A stretch of 64,000 nucleotides of DNA from Glebionis coronaria (taxonomy: Eukaryota; Streptophyta; Magnoliopsida; Asterales; Asteraceae): positions 361,788,639 through 361,852,638 of the forward strand of contig CM046879.1 in assembly GCA_025667525.1 (NCBI GenBank), in the 5' to 3' direction. Each line of letters begins with the position of its first letter. Position 1 is the first letter of the stretch. Made by a program: the position numbers and the translations under genes. Of this stretch, positions 37,039 through 50,651 are shown one piece after another. Below the pieces are notes generated by a model. The model was not told the origin of the DNA and did no database searches. It worked only from the letters and a program-made list of their open reading frames with translations.

Positions 37039-40000
37039 TGTAACACTCTCATTTTTCGTATCGGTACAGCGGAAGGGTCTTTCAGAGTGTTACGGGATAG
37101 CACAATAACTCCAATCATAGACAACACATAAAAATGGTTGTACAACGTTTAACAAACATTCATTCGATAAAAAGGTTTAAAAGTGTACAACAGGTCCCAA
37201 ATTATACAGGTCATTAAGTTTACAAAACACAGATCGAATGAACATTTTTAATATTAAGTGTGGGCCATCAGAGTCGATCTCCATCCGGATTACCTTCAAG
37301 CACCTGAGATAGAAAACATGTAAAAATCATATCAGCGAATGCCGAGTGAATTCATAGAGTTTAATGAAAACCGTTATATAAAACAATCATTTACATTCAT
37401 TTAAAATCAGAACACAAGTATAATATCGGAAGTAAGTCCACATATTGCTAGTCAGGCAATATATAAATCAAGCATACATCTGAAACCGTCCATGAGACTG
37501 TAGTCTCTATATTACCATGATAGGTAATATATTCATCGTAATAGCGTCGTTATCGTTTATTATTTATGTCTTATATTGTATTAGGATACATGGTATCTGA
37601 ATTAGGATTATTATTAGCCGCATGACATTGTTACCTTACTGTGAAAACAGCGGGCCGCGAACCCGACAAACAATTTGCCCATCTAAGTTAGCGTGTCGTC
37701 ACAAAAATCACGCTATGGAATCTTCTCATACATAAATTCGCTTACCAATCAATGTGGTACGACGGGGATCAACCGTCAAGGCGCGAACTGGGGTGATCGT
37801 CCCCAAATAGTACTATCAAATGCATAAGCGTCTACCAAATCCCGGTAGTTCACAATTCATGCTAATGGGACTTTAAGTGACATAACCTAACTACTAATAA
37901 TCCTTTTAGTCTCGAATATAGGGTCATAGCATCATTCGGGTCCATATCATTTAGCATACAATCGGGACTACTTGTGTTCTATTTTTATAAAAATCTAGCA
38001 TGTTATCTCCCTCGCGGGTTTACAAATCATTTTATAAAACATTTAAAAGAGTGCGAGGCTATGAACTCACGTTGTTAATGAAAGGCGGATTATCGGCTAC
38101 GGGCGTGCTTCGGTCACGGAAACCTATATAAATAATAATCGGTCTTAGAATCGGTCCAATGACTTTTATGAAAATAACAATATACATATGATGATTTTTG
38201 TACATATGATGATGATCAAGTGGGTTTATAAATCCTCGTTTACTCATTTTAGTGTTTACGTTTTGGTAACGTCTTACTAGTTCACTAGTTTTATCGATTT
38301 TACCTATTTTAGGTCCATTAATTCTTTTATAAGTTCTTTTACTTGTTTTTACCCATTTTATACCTATATGATCAGTATATATACTTTTCATGTTGGGCCC
38401 AAATGGGTTAAGCCCAAATAATTCTTTTTACAAGTTTTTATCTTATTAAGTCCAATTATTAGTCCAGTGTGTTTAGTTAGCTCGTAAATGTCCGTAATTC
38501 TTATAGTTCGGGTTTTATCGGTTTTTACTTGTATTAGTTACTTATACATCAGTATATAACTTTTATAAACTTTACATTAGACGGGTTTGGTCGTCTAAGT
38601 TTTATTTGATGAAAAACGTTAATTTCACGGCGATAGCCGAAAAAGTCGTAAAAATCAAGTTTATAGTTTTTATTACTTATAAATATTATTTTACCACCAT
38701 TTATATAATTTACCCATTTAATTAACCTTTTATACATTTATATAAATAAGTTTTATAAGTTAGTGGGTTTATATTTTACATTTTATACATTATAAAGTGA
38801 GTGCTTATATAATAATAATAAACATTATTTCCAAAATCTGATTTTTAACTTCATATTCACCATTTTTACCATATCTAGAGTTCTATAATGACTTAGATGC
38901 TCATTTTTGGATGAAAAATTCTTCATAATATGTGATACATATAACTTAGTTATAGCTACTGCCCATTTTAAGTCTAAGTTGCCTTAACAGTCCCTACAAA
39001 ACGGCTTATTCAGATTGTACCACCTAACTTGTTTTGATCATATCTCACTCATTATTTTGATTCCATTGCATGGCCAACTCTCACATGTGTATAACATCAT
39101 CTACTTACTGTAAATGGATCAAACCATGCAACTAATTAGTCAAGACTTTAGCTTCATTTCTTATGGTTATCATCATTTTTAAGCATGTTTATCAACACTT
39201 GATCCCCACACAACATTTTTATCATCATATATACATCATATACATATACAAAAAGAAAGAAAATACATTTGTTCTTTACAAAATAATAAGAGAAAAATGT
39301 AGAGGATGATCTTCTTTACCAATCCAAGTGGATTTCTTGTTTTAGGAAGGCAAGAACTTGATGAACACAACAAGTATCTCCAAGACCATCAAATATCAAG
39401 AACATAGGTTGGAAAATCAGACCTAGGACACAAGCAAATCACCTCCAAAGTTGTTAATATGGCCACCAAATGATCAAGGCTTCAAGAGAACACCTTAATA
39501 GGACTAGTAAACATGTGGTTTATGGATAGAAAAGATCAAATGTGATGTTTATTAGCTTATAGTGGACGGCAAGGAGGGAGGAGTTGAGAGAGTTTTAGAG
39601 TGGTTTGCATGGAAGGAAATGGTAAGAATGAAACAAGTTGCTTGTTTTTGATGTGAAGTTGTAATGGTTAGCTTAACAAGTAAGCACAAGCTTACACTTG
39701 TGTAAGTAGTAGTTAACTTGATGCCACCTATGTGTGGTGGTGTCAATATTGCCGTCCCATATAAGCTAGTGGGGTGGGGCAAAGTGTTTTGTCCCATCTC
39801 ACTAGTTTACGGGTATTTCTCGATTCTAGTTTTCTCGATTTGCGTGCCCTCGGGTCGTTTTACGAAAAACGTTTTTATAAATTATGAATCACCGTCACAA
39901 AACGAATCCAATAAAAATTGTCTCATCAAAAACGGAATTCAAAAACGTAAATACGTAATCCTAAGGTTTCCGGTTTAGTCGTAAAAGACGCCAAATTATG

Positions 40001-40116
40001 CACGTAAGCCCAAATTTAAATCCGTAAATTGTGAGTTCGTCAACCAACACAAAAATAAGTTTCAAAATATTATACGAGAAAATATTTCACTACCTGAAAA
40101 TGTTAGATTTGTCACA
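37039..40116 (-). repeat. G1 5' LTR (3078 bp)
   Basis: About 30 substitutions from the 3' LTR and a 46-base deletion near 39130 (after CCATGCAA). Confidence 0.95.
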
Positions 40117-40121
40117 ATATG
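40117..40121. other. G1 target-site duplication, right copy
   Basis: ATATG, matching 27705-27709. Confidence 0.9.
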
Positions 40122-40200
40122 GATCAAAGAAGCCACGAAAAATCAAGAACACCACACACGAATATTCAATTACCTATCCACTATAGGCTCTGATACCAAA
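40122..40200 (-). other. C1 leader remainder and primer binding site
   Basis: Leader of C1 to the right of G1. Minus-strand TGGTATCAGAGCC occupies 40186-40198, a perfect initiator tRNA-Met complement, two bases from the LTR at 40201. Confidence 0.88.
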
Positions 40201-40567
40201 TGTTAATCCCATTCAATCTATAACACAAGATTTAGAAGAGATATTTAGAGAGAGAAAGAGAAGAACGTAGAGAGAGAAACAAGAGAGAATTTGGAAGGTT
40301 AATGTTTACTAGAGAGAGAAAGTAAAATGAACCAACACCCTCTTCCACACATTGAAGAGGGTATATATACCCTTGGCTTTTGGGCCGTGGGTTTAAGAGA
40401 CATGGGCCGGGCTTGGCTTTGTTTTGGGCTTACGCCCCTAACTTATACAATATTAGCTTAAAGTCCAAGCCCGGTTTTCCCGACTAACCTATTACAATAC
40501 AAGACCTTTTAACGACTAAGATGACCTATTACATTCTTGTTCGACTATATAAAATATAGGGCTAACA
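40201..40567 (-). repeat. C1 5' LTR (367 bp)
   Basis: Same ends as 16503-16869, followed by ATATA (40568-40572), the C1 target duplication. Confidence 0.92.
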
Positions 40568-41019
40568 ATATATTCATATTCGTTAAATGTTTTCATTTGT
40601 ATCTGATTTGAAATTCTCTCGCGTAGATTATGCGTTGACCTTACTCTTTTAAGATTAGTAATGTCTCCAGATATCCTTGAATTGTGAAGGATTATGTGTT
40701 ATTATTAGTCTTTTGAGAAGTTCACATCTTATCGACGGCAATAAAAACTGAAAAGTTTATAGTGCCAGCAGAATGGATTGATTGATTATGACATGACGAC
40801 ATTGTCTTAATTGATGGGAACTCGAGTAGAATTCCCCTAAATGATAAGATGTTGATTATCAAAAGTGGTCTAAATAATTCTTGATGGATGACCATATCCT
40901 GCATTTAGACTTGAAATTATACCGTGAATAGTTATGAATTAGTCATAGATATTATAATCTAGAAAGAACCTAATATGAATTTATTAAAAAGAAGTTTCCG
41001 TTATCTGAACTTTAGGAGG

Positions 41020-41700
41020 TATTTGCTGGTGAATTACCTATACTTTCGTCATTAAGGCAAGTTGAATTTGGTATTGATTATATTCCTGGTGCTGCACTTG
41101 TGGCTTGTGCACTGTACGTCAGCACCATCTGAATTAAAAGAATTACCGTACAACTGAGAGAGTTGTCGGAGAAAGCTTTTATTCTATCAAGCTCGTCATC
41201 ATGATGTTATTATTTCTTACATTTATTAATTACCGTGAACTAGGTAAATTGACGATTAAAAATCTATATCCACTACCCAAGATGATAGATTTGTTCGATC
41301 ATTTACAAGGTTCTAGCGTATATTCAAAGATTTGATCCATGGCATGGTTATCATCAACTTCGCATATGCGAAAAAGATTATCTATTCCAATCACTACATC
41401 CGGTACTTGTAATGAACATTATGAGTTTCACGTGATGTCATTTGGATTGACTAATACACATGTAGCATCCATAAATTTGGTGAATCACGTGTGTAGGCTG
41501 TAATTTGATAACTTCATGCTTGTAATCATTAAGGACCATTTGTTTGTTTATAAGTATAAGAATGAGTTAATAATTATTTGTAGAATGCCCTGAGTCGTCC
41601 GAGTAGTGAAAATTTGTACCTTGAATATTTAACATGTGATGAAAGACTTAATCCTTTACATTATTTGACCGTGTGATTAATAGAAAATGGAATATATTGA
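41020..41700 (+). pseudogene. pol: G2 protease-RT remnant
   Basis: Scattered matches to G1: around 41055-41160 the frame reads LRQVEFGIDYIPGAA then APSELKEL; near 41310-41480 it reads VYSKI, then relics of the YHQLR block and FGLTN. Many stops and indels. The 40573-41019 part has no clear protein. Recognised only by comparison with G1, so edges are rough. Confidence 0.75.
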
Positions 41701-42540
41701 CTCTTCAAAAATTGGAACCATTAAGGCTTTGGGTTTTACCAAAAATAAAATGGAAATATGTTTTGACAAATGTTGTAACAAATGATTTTTAAGGGATTAT
41801 TTCCTTATACACAAATCATTTAACTAAACTCTTGTTTAGGGGTAAATGTTTGTGTATACCTCAAGACAACCTAAAAGGGATTGAGGAAACCTTTTAAACC
41901 ATGACTTGAAATTTGAAACGATAATTTTTTTCTTTTCAACTAAGAAAACTTTGACCAAAGTGTAAACAAAGATTTTTCGAACATTTATGAATCTTATTAT
42001 TTATTTTAATTATTTTCGATAAATCAACAAAAATCTTGTTAATAAAATTCAAATTTATTTTGAACATTTTTATATAATTAGTCGAACTAAGAAATTTAAA
42101 ATTTTTACGTTTACGTTTCATAAAATTAAATATTTATTATTTAATTACTTGTATAATTATCGACGATTTAAACGTCGGATTGAGAAAAAAAAACTGATAA
42201 AAACAATAGTTGAGATAGAACTAAGACTTAGAAAATGTGAAGAAATGATTTTCTAATAAATACGGTCATGATATTTATTCCATCTAGGAAAGTGAACGTA
42301 ATTACTAACACATTATATAGGAAGGATAAAGAATCAATTAGGATGTGTTTCTTAATAATGACTGTGCAAAATAAATTGCCGAACAATATAAAAATAAACG
42401 ATGTTTGTAAAAAAGGGTTCGCGGCTAATGTGAACCATCAGAATTGAGAAGCCAACAACGTTAAATGTATAAAAGGCCACTTGTGATTGCCTAAATATTG
42501 AGATGTAGTCATGTTGGAATCTCGTAAGATTAAGTATTCT
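41700..42540 (+). other. G2 interval without recognisable coding
   Basis: AT-rich and decayed. It includes GTTTAGGGGTAAATG at about 41836-41850, a near-exact copy of the purine tract at 43752. Short ORFs on both strands have no family resemblance. Confidence 0.5.
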
Positions 42541-43700
42541 ATTCATGCTATTTCTGATTTAGTGTATCTTTAGATGAAGAAGTTGTACTAATGGCAAATT
42601 ATGAAGGCAGACATCGCCTGATACATTAGTAAACGTCTAACTATTGCAAAGGTCATCATCTGAATTTGATTCGATTTAGGTCATCGTCGACAGACTGACC
42701 AAATCTGCTAATATCATTCCTATTTATGATAGATTCTTGATGAAGAAATTGACTCTTTTGTATTTAAAGGAGTTGTGTAAACATGGTGTGCCTGTATCGA
42801 TCATCTCTATCAAGATCCTCGCTTCGCATCGAATTTCTAGAGGTTTGCTTAGAAGTCATTGAGAACGAATCTTGATGAGAGTACTGTGTACCACCCCAAT
42901 CGAAGGGACAAGGTAACGTAACGATACAAAATACTATAAGTGTTGTTTTATGTTTGAATGATTGACCTTTGGTAATAAACCATATAATCGTTTTCCTTTG
43001 TAGAGATTATCATTGATAATTATCGTGTTAGGATCGAGATCGAATCTTGTGAGGATCTATATGAGAGGATGTGTAAGCAGAAGTTGGGATGAAGACACCC
43101 GAGATACACCCATTGTGAGTTGGACGTGTCTTTTAGGTTTAAGGTTTCCTATGATGGCGAACCTAACCTTACAAAATACTCGACCCGCGAGACCTGAAAT
43201 GATTGTTGAAATTAGGATCTGATTATTGACTGCCAGTAGTGGGCAGGAGGTTATATGAATATAAAATGTAGATCTTGAAGTGCAGGATGGGTAGCGAAGT
43301 TATGCCAAAAAATTTCACCATAGAAAGATGAATTGAAGATCTGAAAGATCATGGGAATTAAGTCCCTGTTGTATGGGACCATTTAGATGATGTAAAAGTT
43401 GGTTTGAAAGGCATATAAGCTGGATCTACCCTAGGACTTCAAGGGCTGCGTGAATTATGTTTCGTATATCTAACTTGATAAAATGTCTATCAAGTGAAAA
43501 TCTGAATTCTTCTTGATAAAGTTTAGATCGGCGAAAAGTTGCATTCATCAAAAACCCGTGAACATCATGGATAGAGAAAGTAAGTCAACATTAAGCCTGA
43601 TCTTATTCACGTAGTTATGTTTGATGAAACTCGTGTATTGTAATGGATTACACTTGTGAGAAAAGACCGAATGTGGAGGAAATACCCACATGGCTTTAAC
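42541..43700 (+). pseudogene. pol: G2 integrase and chromodomain remnant
   Basis: Around 42760-42900 the translation shows LKELCKHGVPVSIIS, then ASHRIS and TNLDESTVYHP. This parallels the G1 integrase core ([25 protein letters not shown]), but the catalytic SDRDP block is damaged. Near 43565 MDRES and near 43660 an EKTECGGNTHM-like tail recall the chromodomain. Many stops; non-functional. Confidence 0.75.
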
Positions 43701-43767
43701 TCTATAAGAAGCGAGTAGTAAGATAAGATGATCTTTGAGGAAAAAGATCCTGTTTAGGGGTAAATGC

Positions 43768-45903
43768 TGTGACAGTCCGTCAATTTATGGTTTATATTTT
43801 ATTCTCAAATATTATTTAAAAACATTATTTTAATGTTATATTATGAACTCACTTATTTTTGGGAAGAAATTTGGATTTACGTATTGAAGTAGCATCGACT
43901 ACGTCTAAATCGGAGGATTCTACGTTACGTGCTTACGTTTACATACACCGTTTTGGTGACAGTTTGACATTTCAGAAAATAAATTTATCCGTGAATATTA
44001 TTTTGGGATTTTAAATTTGAGTTAGTTCATAAACTCACAAATTTACGATAAGAGATTAGGACTTACGTGAATAATTTAACGTCCTTTACGACTAAACCGG
44101 AAACCTTAGGATTACGTATTTACGTTTTTGAACTCCGTTTTTGATGAGACAACTTTTATTAGATTCGTTTTGTGCCGCTGATTCATAATTTATAAAAACG
44201 TTTTTCGTAAAACGACCCGAGGGCACGCAAATCAAGGAAAATAGAATCGAGGAGTACCCGTAATTAAATGGGGATGAGACAAGATAAACTTGTCCCACCC
44301 CCACACATGGTAAGGTTAACAAGTCTCCACAACACACCATGAGGTGTCAAGCTTAGATAATAAGCTAAGACACTTGTCTTAATTTACTTACAAACCATCT
44401 TCACCTCAATAAAACCAAAGCTAAACCATTAGCTTCATTTTCCATCCATGCAAAAACACACAACTCTCTCCTCCCTCTCTCTAAAATTCGTCCCATCTCA
44501 ACAAAAAACACCCTCATTTGATCAACTATTAACCATGAAATCATGTGTTATTCACACATATGATGAAGCCCTTTTGAAGCTCTATAGATTGGTGGTGATT
44601 TTAACATCCAATGAGAAGTTTGCAATACGAAGTAGGGCTGATTTTCAAAGACCAACATCTCCCTTGATGATCTTGAAGATTTCATACAAGAGTTCATAAG
44701 ATTTGGTGACCCAAAACCAAGTCTTGATCCTTCCAACTACTTAATATTGGTGGTATAAAGATTGTTCTTCCTATCCTCTTTTTATTTTGATTATGTAATC
44801 TTGTAATTTCTTTATTTATGTATATGTATATGATGATTAATGATGATTACAAATATTATGTGGGGATTTGGTGTTGATAGATTTGATAAACATGGTTAAA
44901 AAGATGGAAAACCATATACTAAGGTTTACGTCTTTTCGGCTAAAACCGAAAGATTAACGTTTTTGTCAAATAAAACTTAGACGGTCGGACCCGTCTAATA
45001 TAAACTTTCATAAACTCACACACTGATATATGAACTTATATAACAAGTAAAAACCAATAAAACCCGAGCTTGACAACATATAGATATTAACGGGCCAAAG
45101 TAGCCTTATTGGACTATAAACCCGACTAGTTAGTAAAACACTAATAAACTTACTTATTTAGGCTTAACCCATTTGGGCCCAACATGTAAAGTATAATACT
45201 GATAACAAAAGTATAAAATGGATTAATGCAAGTTAATGGACTTATAAAAGGCTTATTGGACCTAAAACATATAAATAGGTAAAACTAGTAAACTAATATA
45301 AAAGTTGTCAACACATAACACAAAAATGAGTGAATGAGAATATATAAACCCACTTGATCATCATCATATGCATAAAGTCATCATATATATACATAATTGT
45401 TAATTTTATAAAGTCATTGGACAAGAGTCTAAGACGAGTATTATTTGTCTAGGTTTCTGTGATTGAAGCACGTACCGTACATCCGAATCGCTGATAAACC
45501 GCTTTCCCACATCAACGTGAGTTCATAGCCTCACACTCTTTTAAATGTTTTTGTGAAATGTTTTATAAACCCGCGAGGGAGATAACATGTTAGTTTTAAT
45601 AAAATAGGACACCATTTGTCCCGATTGTTTGTTTATTGATTTGGACCCGAATGATTGTATGACCCGACGAATGATAAAATGACCCGATAGATGAAATGAA
45701 ATGGATTATTAAAGTTAGGTTCTGTCACTAAAAGTCACATTAGCATGAATTGTGAACTACCAGGATTTGGTAGACGCTTATGCATATAATAGTACTATAT
45801 GGGGACGATCACCCCAGTTCGCGCCTTGACAATTGATCCCCGTCGTGCCACATTGATTGGTAAGGGAATTTATGTATGAGAAGATTTACACAAGCGTGAT
45901 TAT
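43768..45903 (+). repeat. G2 3' LTR, 5' portion (truncated)
   Basis: Aligns with the first part of the G3 LTR (45904 onward), beginning TGTGACAGTCCGTCAATTTATGG. It stops within GCGTGATTAT where G3 begins. Purine tract TTTAGGGGTAAATGC precedes it. Confidence 0.85.
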
Positions 45904-48900
45904 TGTGACAATCCGTCAATTTATGGTTGATATTTTGTTCTCAAATATTATTTAAAAATATTATTTTAATGTTATTATATGAACTCACTTATTTTTGGGA
46001 AGAAATTTGGATTTACGTCTTGAAGTAGCATCGACTACGTCTAAACCGGAGGATTCAACGTTACGTGCTTACGTTTACATACACCTTTTTGGTGAAAGTC
46101 CGACATTTCAGAAAATAAATTTATCTGTGAATATTATTATGGAATTTTAAATTTGTGTTGGTTCATAAACTCACAAATTTACGAGAAGAGATTAGGACTT
46201 ACGATTTTAATTTAACGTCCTTTACGACTAAACCAGAAACCTTAGGATAACGTATTTACGTTTTCGAACTCCGTTTTTGATGAGACAATTTTTATTAGAT
46301 TCGTTTTGTGCCGTTGATTCATAATTTATAAAAACGTTTTTCGTAAAACGACCCGAGGGCACGCAAATCGAGGAAACTAGGATCGAGGAGTACCCATAAA
46401 TAAATGGGGATGAGACAAGTGGGACACTTGTCCCACCCCCAAAACCGGCCAACACTAGCAACTTAACACCCATGAGGTGTCAAGTTTATCTAACAAGTCT
46501 TACACTTGTCTTAGCTTACAAAGTAAGCCTTCCACTAGTCAAAACCATCTATCCCAAACTAGCAACTCATTTACAACATGCAAATCCACTCAAAATTCTC
46601 TCTTCCTCCTCCATTGATGTCGTCCATACTCCACCATCAAACACCACTTATGATCAAAATCAACCATGAAATCCTATGTTATTCTTGCACACGTTGAAGC
46701 CCTTTTGAAACCCTATTGATTGGTGGTGATTATAACATCCAAGGAGGAGTTTCCATGGAGTATTGGGGCTGATTTTCCACAAGGAGTTTATGAAGAATGG
46801 TGGTCTTGAAGATGGTCTTGGTGCATCACAAGTTTCTCCATCAAAATCCATGTTTTGATCACAACCTACATCATCATGGTGGTATAAAGATTGTCCTCCC
46901 CATCCTCTTGTTATTTTTGATTATTTAATCTTGTATTTCTTTCACTTATGTATATGTATATGATGATGAATGATGATTAAAAATATTGTGTGGGGATTTG
47001 GTGTTGATAAACATGCTTAAAAAGATGAAAAACTATAAGAAACAAGGTTAAAATCTTGCTTAATTTAGATGGCTGTATAAAACAGTAAAGAATCATATGG
47101 TAAACTGGTAAAATGACTTGAATATATTGATATACAGTAAGCTATGAGTCTTGTACACATGTGAGAGTTGGCCATGCAATGGAATCATTGTAATGAGAGA
47201 GATATGATCAAAACAAGTTTAAAGTACAAATCTGAGTTCACTGTTTTGGACGATTTTTAGAAAATACTTAGAGGCTGATTCAACAGTATCTATAGAAGAG
47301 TTAAATGGAGAATATATCATGTAGTTTATGTGATAAAAATCTGAGCTTCTATCTCCACATAGAACTCTAGATATGGCAGTTTTGGTGAATATGAAAATAA
47401 AAATCATATTTTGAGAATTAATGTTTATTATTATTATATAAGCACTCAAAATTTTATTGTATAAATTGTAAAATAAAAACCCACTAACTTATGGATTTTA
47501 TTTATATAAATATGTAAAAGGTCAAATAAGTGTATAAATTATAAAAATGGTAGTGGAATAATACTTATAAGTAATAAAAACTATAAACTTGATTTTTACG
47601 ACTTTTTCGGCTATTACCGTAAAATTAACGTTTTTCGCCAATTAAAACTTAGACGATCAAACCCGTCTAATGTAAAGTTTTTAAAAGTCATATACTGATA
47701 TATAAGTAACTAATACAAGTAAAAACCAATAAAACCCGAACTATAGGACATACGGACATTAACGAGCTAACTAAGCATATTGGACTAATAATTGGACTAA
47801 ATAAGATAAACATTTATAAAAAGAACTTATTGGGCTTAACCCATTTGGGCCCAACATGGAAAGTATAGATACTGATAATATAAGTATAAAATGGATTAAA
47901 ACAAGTTAAAGAACTTATAATAAGTTTATTGGACTTAAAATATGTAAATAAGTAAAACTAGTAAACTAGTACAAAAGTTATCGACACATAACACTAAAAT
48001 GAGTAAACGAGAATATGTAAACCCACTTGATCATCATATATATATAAAATCATCATATGTATACATAATTGTTATTTCAATAAAGTCATTGGACATGAGT
48101 CTAAGACGAGTATTATTTGTCTAGGTTTCTGTGATTGAAGCACGTACCGTACGTCCGAATTGCCGATAACCCGCCTTCCCACATCAACGTGAGTTCATAG
48201 CCTCACACTCTTTTAAATGTTTTATGAAATGTTTTATAAACCCGCGAGGGAGATAACATGTTAGTTTTTATAAAATAGGACACCATTTGTCCCGATTGTT
48301 TGTTTATTGATTTGGACCCGAATGAATGTATGACCCGATTGTATGACCCGATAAATGATTAAAGGACCCGATAGATGAAATAAAATGGATTATTAAAGTT
48401 AGGTTATTTCACTAAAAGTCCCATTAGAATGAATTGTGAACTATCGGGATTTGGTAGACGCTTATGCATATAATAGTACTATTGGGGACGATCACCCCAG
48501 TTCGCGCCTTGACGGTTGATCCCCGTCGTGCCACATTGATTGGTAAGCGAATTTATGTATCAGAAGATTTCCTTAGCGTGAGCTTTGTGACGACACGCTA
48601 ATTTAGATGGGCAAATTGAGTATCGGGTTAGCTACCCGTTGTTTGTTTTAGTAAGGCAACAATGTCATGCGGCTTATAATAATCCAACTAACGAAATACT
48701 ACTAGACGCACCGAATCATGATGTATTGCCTGACTAGCAATACAGGGTCATACTATTGATATTATGTTCGTGTTTTGGTTTTCATAACCATATTCATATA
48801 ATGGTTTTTATTTTCATACAACGTCATAAGACGTATTGTATGATGTTTTTACGACATTGGCTCGTATGATGATTTTTAAGGCAAATGCCTATATTATGAT

Positions 48901-49334
48901 TTTCGATAAGGATTTGTATAAAATGACTTTGGCTATTTTACGGCCTATTAAAATGATTTGTACAAAATGATTTTCAGTAATAATTTTATACCGATATTAT
49001 ATTGATGGTTATTAAACTCTATGAATTCACTCGGCGTTATCGCTGACCTTTTCTCTTAACATGTTTCATCTCAGGTACTTGAAGGTAATTCTCGGAAAGA
49101 CGACAAGAATTCATGGCCCGCATTTAAACAATAATTTCCATTCAAACTCTCTGTAAAACTTTGTATGAAATGTAATGACTTGGGACCTATGTAACTTTGA
49201 TATTTATGAATGGAAATGCTTTATTAATAAACGACGCGATTTTTATGCGTTGTCTATGATGTGAGTAATGTGCTATCCCGTAACACCAACTAGTCTTCCG
49301 TTGTATTGAGTTGTATAAATTTGGGGGTGTTACA
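45904..49334 (+). repeat. G3 5' LTR (3431 bp)
   Basis: TGTGACAATCC...GGGGGTGTTACA. Related to, but clearly diverged from, the G1 LTRs. ORFs at 46228-46473, 46472-46669 and 47219-47449 are shared LTR noise. The preceding ATTAT (45899-45903) is a candidate target duplication. Confidence 0.87.
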
Positions 49335-49337
49335 GTT

Positions 49338-49349
49338 TGGTACCAGAGC
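49338..49349 (+). other. G3 primer binding site
   Basis: TGGTACCAGAGC, initiator Met tRNA type, three bases after the LTR. Confidence 0.82.
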
Positions 49350-50651
49350 TCTCGTTATAGAGAACGAAAGATTTTTAAAACCAAGGTTTTGAATAAAACA
49401 TTTCAAAATCTTTTAACTATAAACATTTTTCTAAAAATGTCAAAAAATCTTTTGACTATAACGGTGCCGAAGAATTCCCGAGTTACCGACAAGGCCAGAC
49501 TGAGAAGTGTTATTTTAATATATATATAAGTTGGATTATATATATATATATATATGATGTAATTTTATTACATGATTGTTTGATGATTATTTTGATTTTT
49601 ATACGAGGTGTTTATACGACGTAGATTGTCACAAGGAACCCTAAATCCCCTAGTAAATTAATCGAAGCTATTCTCGTAGGAATTCTAGCTATCCTAGATC
49701 TAAACCAAGTTGTGGATATTTATGATCCCAACAAATGGTTAATATTCATAGAAATGTAGATAATAGTTGATTGTGATATTAAAGAAGAATTGGTAAGATT
49801 AAATCTGATATCGATGTCATGACGATCTTTTCTTATAGAGTGGAGTTTGACAAAACATTACCACCTAGAAAGATGTCATCTGATTCGTTGTCATCCAATT
49901 CTTAAATTGAAATCGAAAGGGTGAATGTTGCACTTGAGGCTGTCATTGGAACCATTACCTAAAAGCCTCATGCCACTAGTACCTTTCCGAGAAGTCTAGT
50001 TGAATGATCGAGTCATTTCATGCTAGTGACTCATTTGATAATTATTGATAAAGGAGTTATAGGATTTTGAATTAAGTGTTGATCATATTGAGCGTTTATT
50101 GCCTTTACAAGGCCGAAGAATAAGGATGAAAGTATTGGAAAATGAGGTAGGATAGTGCATTGAGTATAAGTTGATTGAAACTTGAATAAAGTAAAATTTA
50201 ACCCGTATGGAATATGAGATTGTTAAGAGGAAGTCGTTAAGTCCTGTGATTGAATTATAAGGTCTTAAATGATTGTAGGTTTGTGTTAAGGGTTGTTCCT
50301 AGGCCATTGTCCACTAACGAGGATGCCCAGTGTCCAAGAAATAAATTGAAGAAATCTTCTTTTGAATTGAGACCGATGGATCTTTCGGGACATATGGAAC
50401 ACCTAATGACTCTTGTAGATTAGTATTCATTGTGGTATCTTTTAAAAATAATCCCTAACATTAACTGAGATATCAGTTGGTAGGATGAGTTCTGAGAATT
50501 GTATGACATAGTGACACGTAATGTGTTACGGTACAATTTTGACTTGTTTATGATTAATGAAAAAGACTACCTTTGATTGCTAAACCATACATGTATCGAT
50601 GTTATCTATCCTTTATTGCTTCATCCTAATGTTCGCATTAGTGATGCAACT
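49350..50651 (+). pseudogene. G3 leader and decayed gag region
   Basis: Parallel to G2 14169-15640, including (TA)9 at 49537-49554 and the same TAA just after the gag-like start near 49900. No longer coherent frame. Confidence 0.6.

Larger units (their letters stand above)
27710..40116 (-). mobile_element. G1: complete Tekay/Del-type Ty3/gypsy element
   Basis: 12.4 kb, bounded by 3.1 kb LTRs and a perfect 5-base ATATG duplication, inserted in the C1 leader. Minus-strand order: 5' LTR (37039-40116), Met-tRNA primer site, acidic accessory ORF, gag with three zinc knuckles, protease, RT, RNase H, integrase, chromodomain, purine tract, 3' LTR (27710-30833). LTR length and the C-terminal chromodomain fit Tekay/Del. 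Only three coding lesions are visible. About 30 LTR substitutions by hand count (about 1%) make it younger than its host C1. Confidence 0.95.
16503..40567 (-). mobile_element. C1: SIRE-like Ty1/copia element, split by G1
   Basis: Bounded by 367-base LTRs (TGTTAATCCC...GGCTAACA on the plus strand) and ATATA duplications. On the minus strand it reads 5' LTR (40201-40567), primer site, leader, gag, protease, integrase, RT, RNase H, a 2.4 kb non-coding region, purine tract and 3' LTR (16503-16869). G1 interrupts the leader at 27710-40116. Removing G1 leaves an element of about 11.6 kb. The copia order (integrase before RT) is clear. A long coiled-coil region after the Gag zinc knuckle is typical of the SIRE/Maximus branch. 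The LTR pair differs at 7 of 367 bases by hand count. Confidence 0.92.
40568..45903 (+). mobile_element. G2 right part: decayed pol and truncated 3' LTR
   Basis: Continues G2 after C1; the first five bases are the duplicated target. It holds relics of a Tekay-type pol in the same order as G1, a purine tract near 43752-43767 and an LTR beginning TGTGACAGTCC. Confidence 0.82.
45904..50651 (+). mobile_element. G3: second degenerate Tekay-like element, 5' part
   Basis: Complete 5' LTR, primer site and about 1.3 kb of internal sequence that matches G2 14154-15640. It is then cut by the C3 LTR. Its 3' half would lie beyond the window. Confidence 0.8.

Noticed and set aside
44448..44736. Overlapping ORFs on both strands (83 and 62 codons)
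   Set aside because: Within the G2 3' LTR; no family resemblance.
43768..49334. One 5.5 kb LTR
   Set aside because: The 5' sequence repeats at 45904, so it is a truncated LTR plus a complete one.
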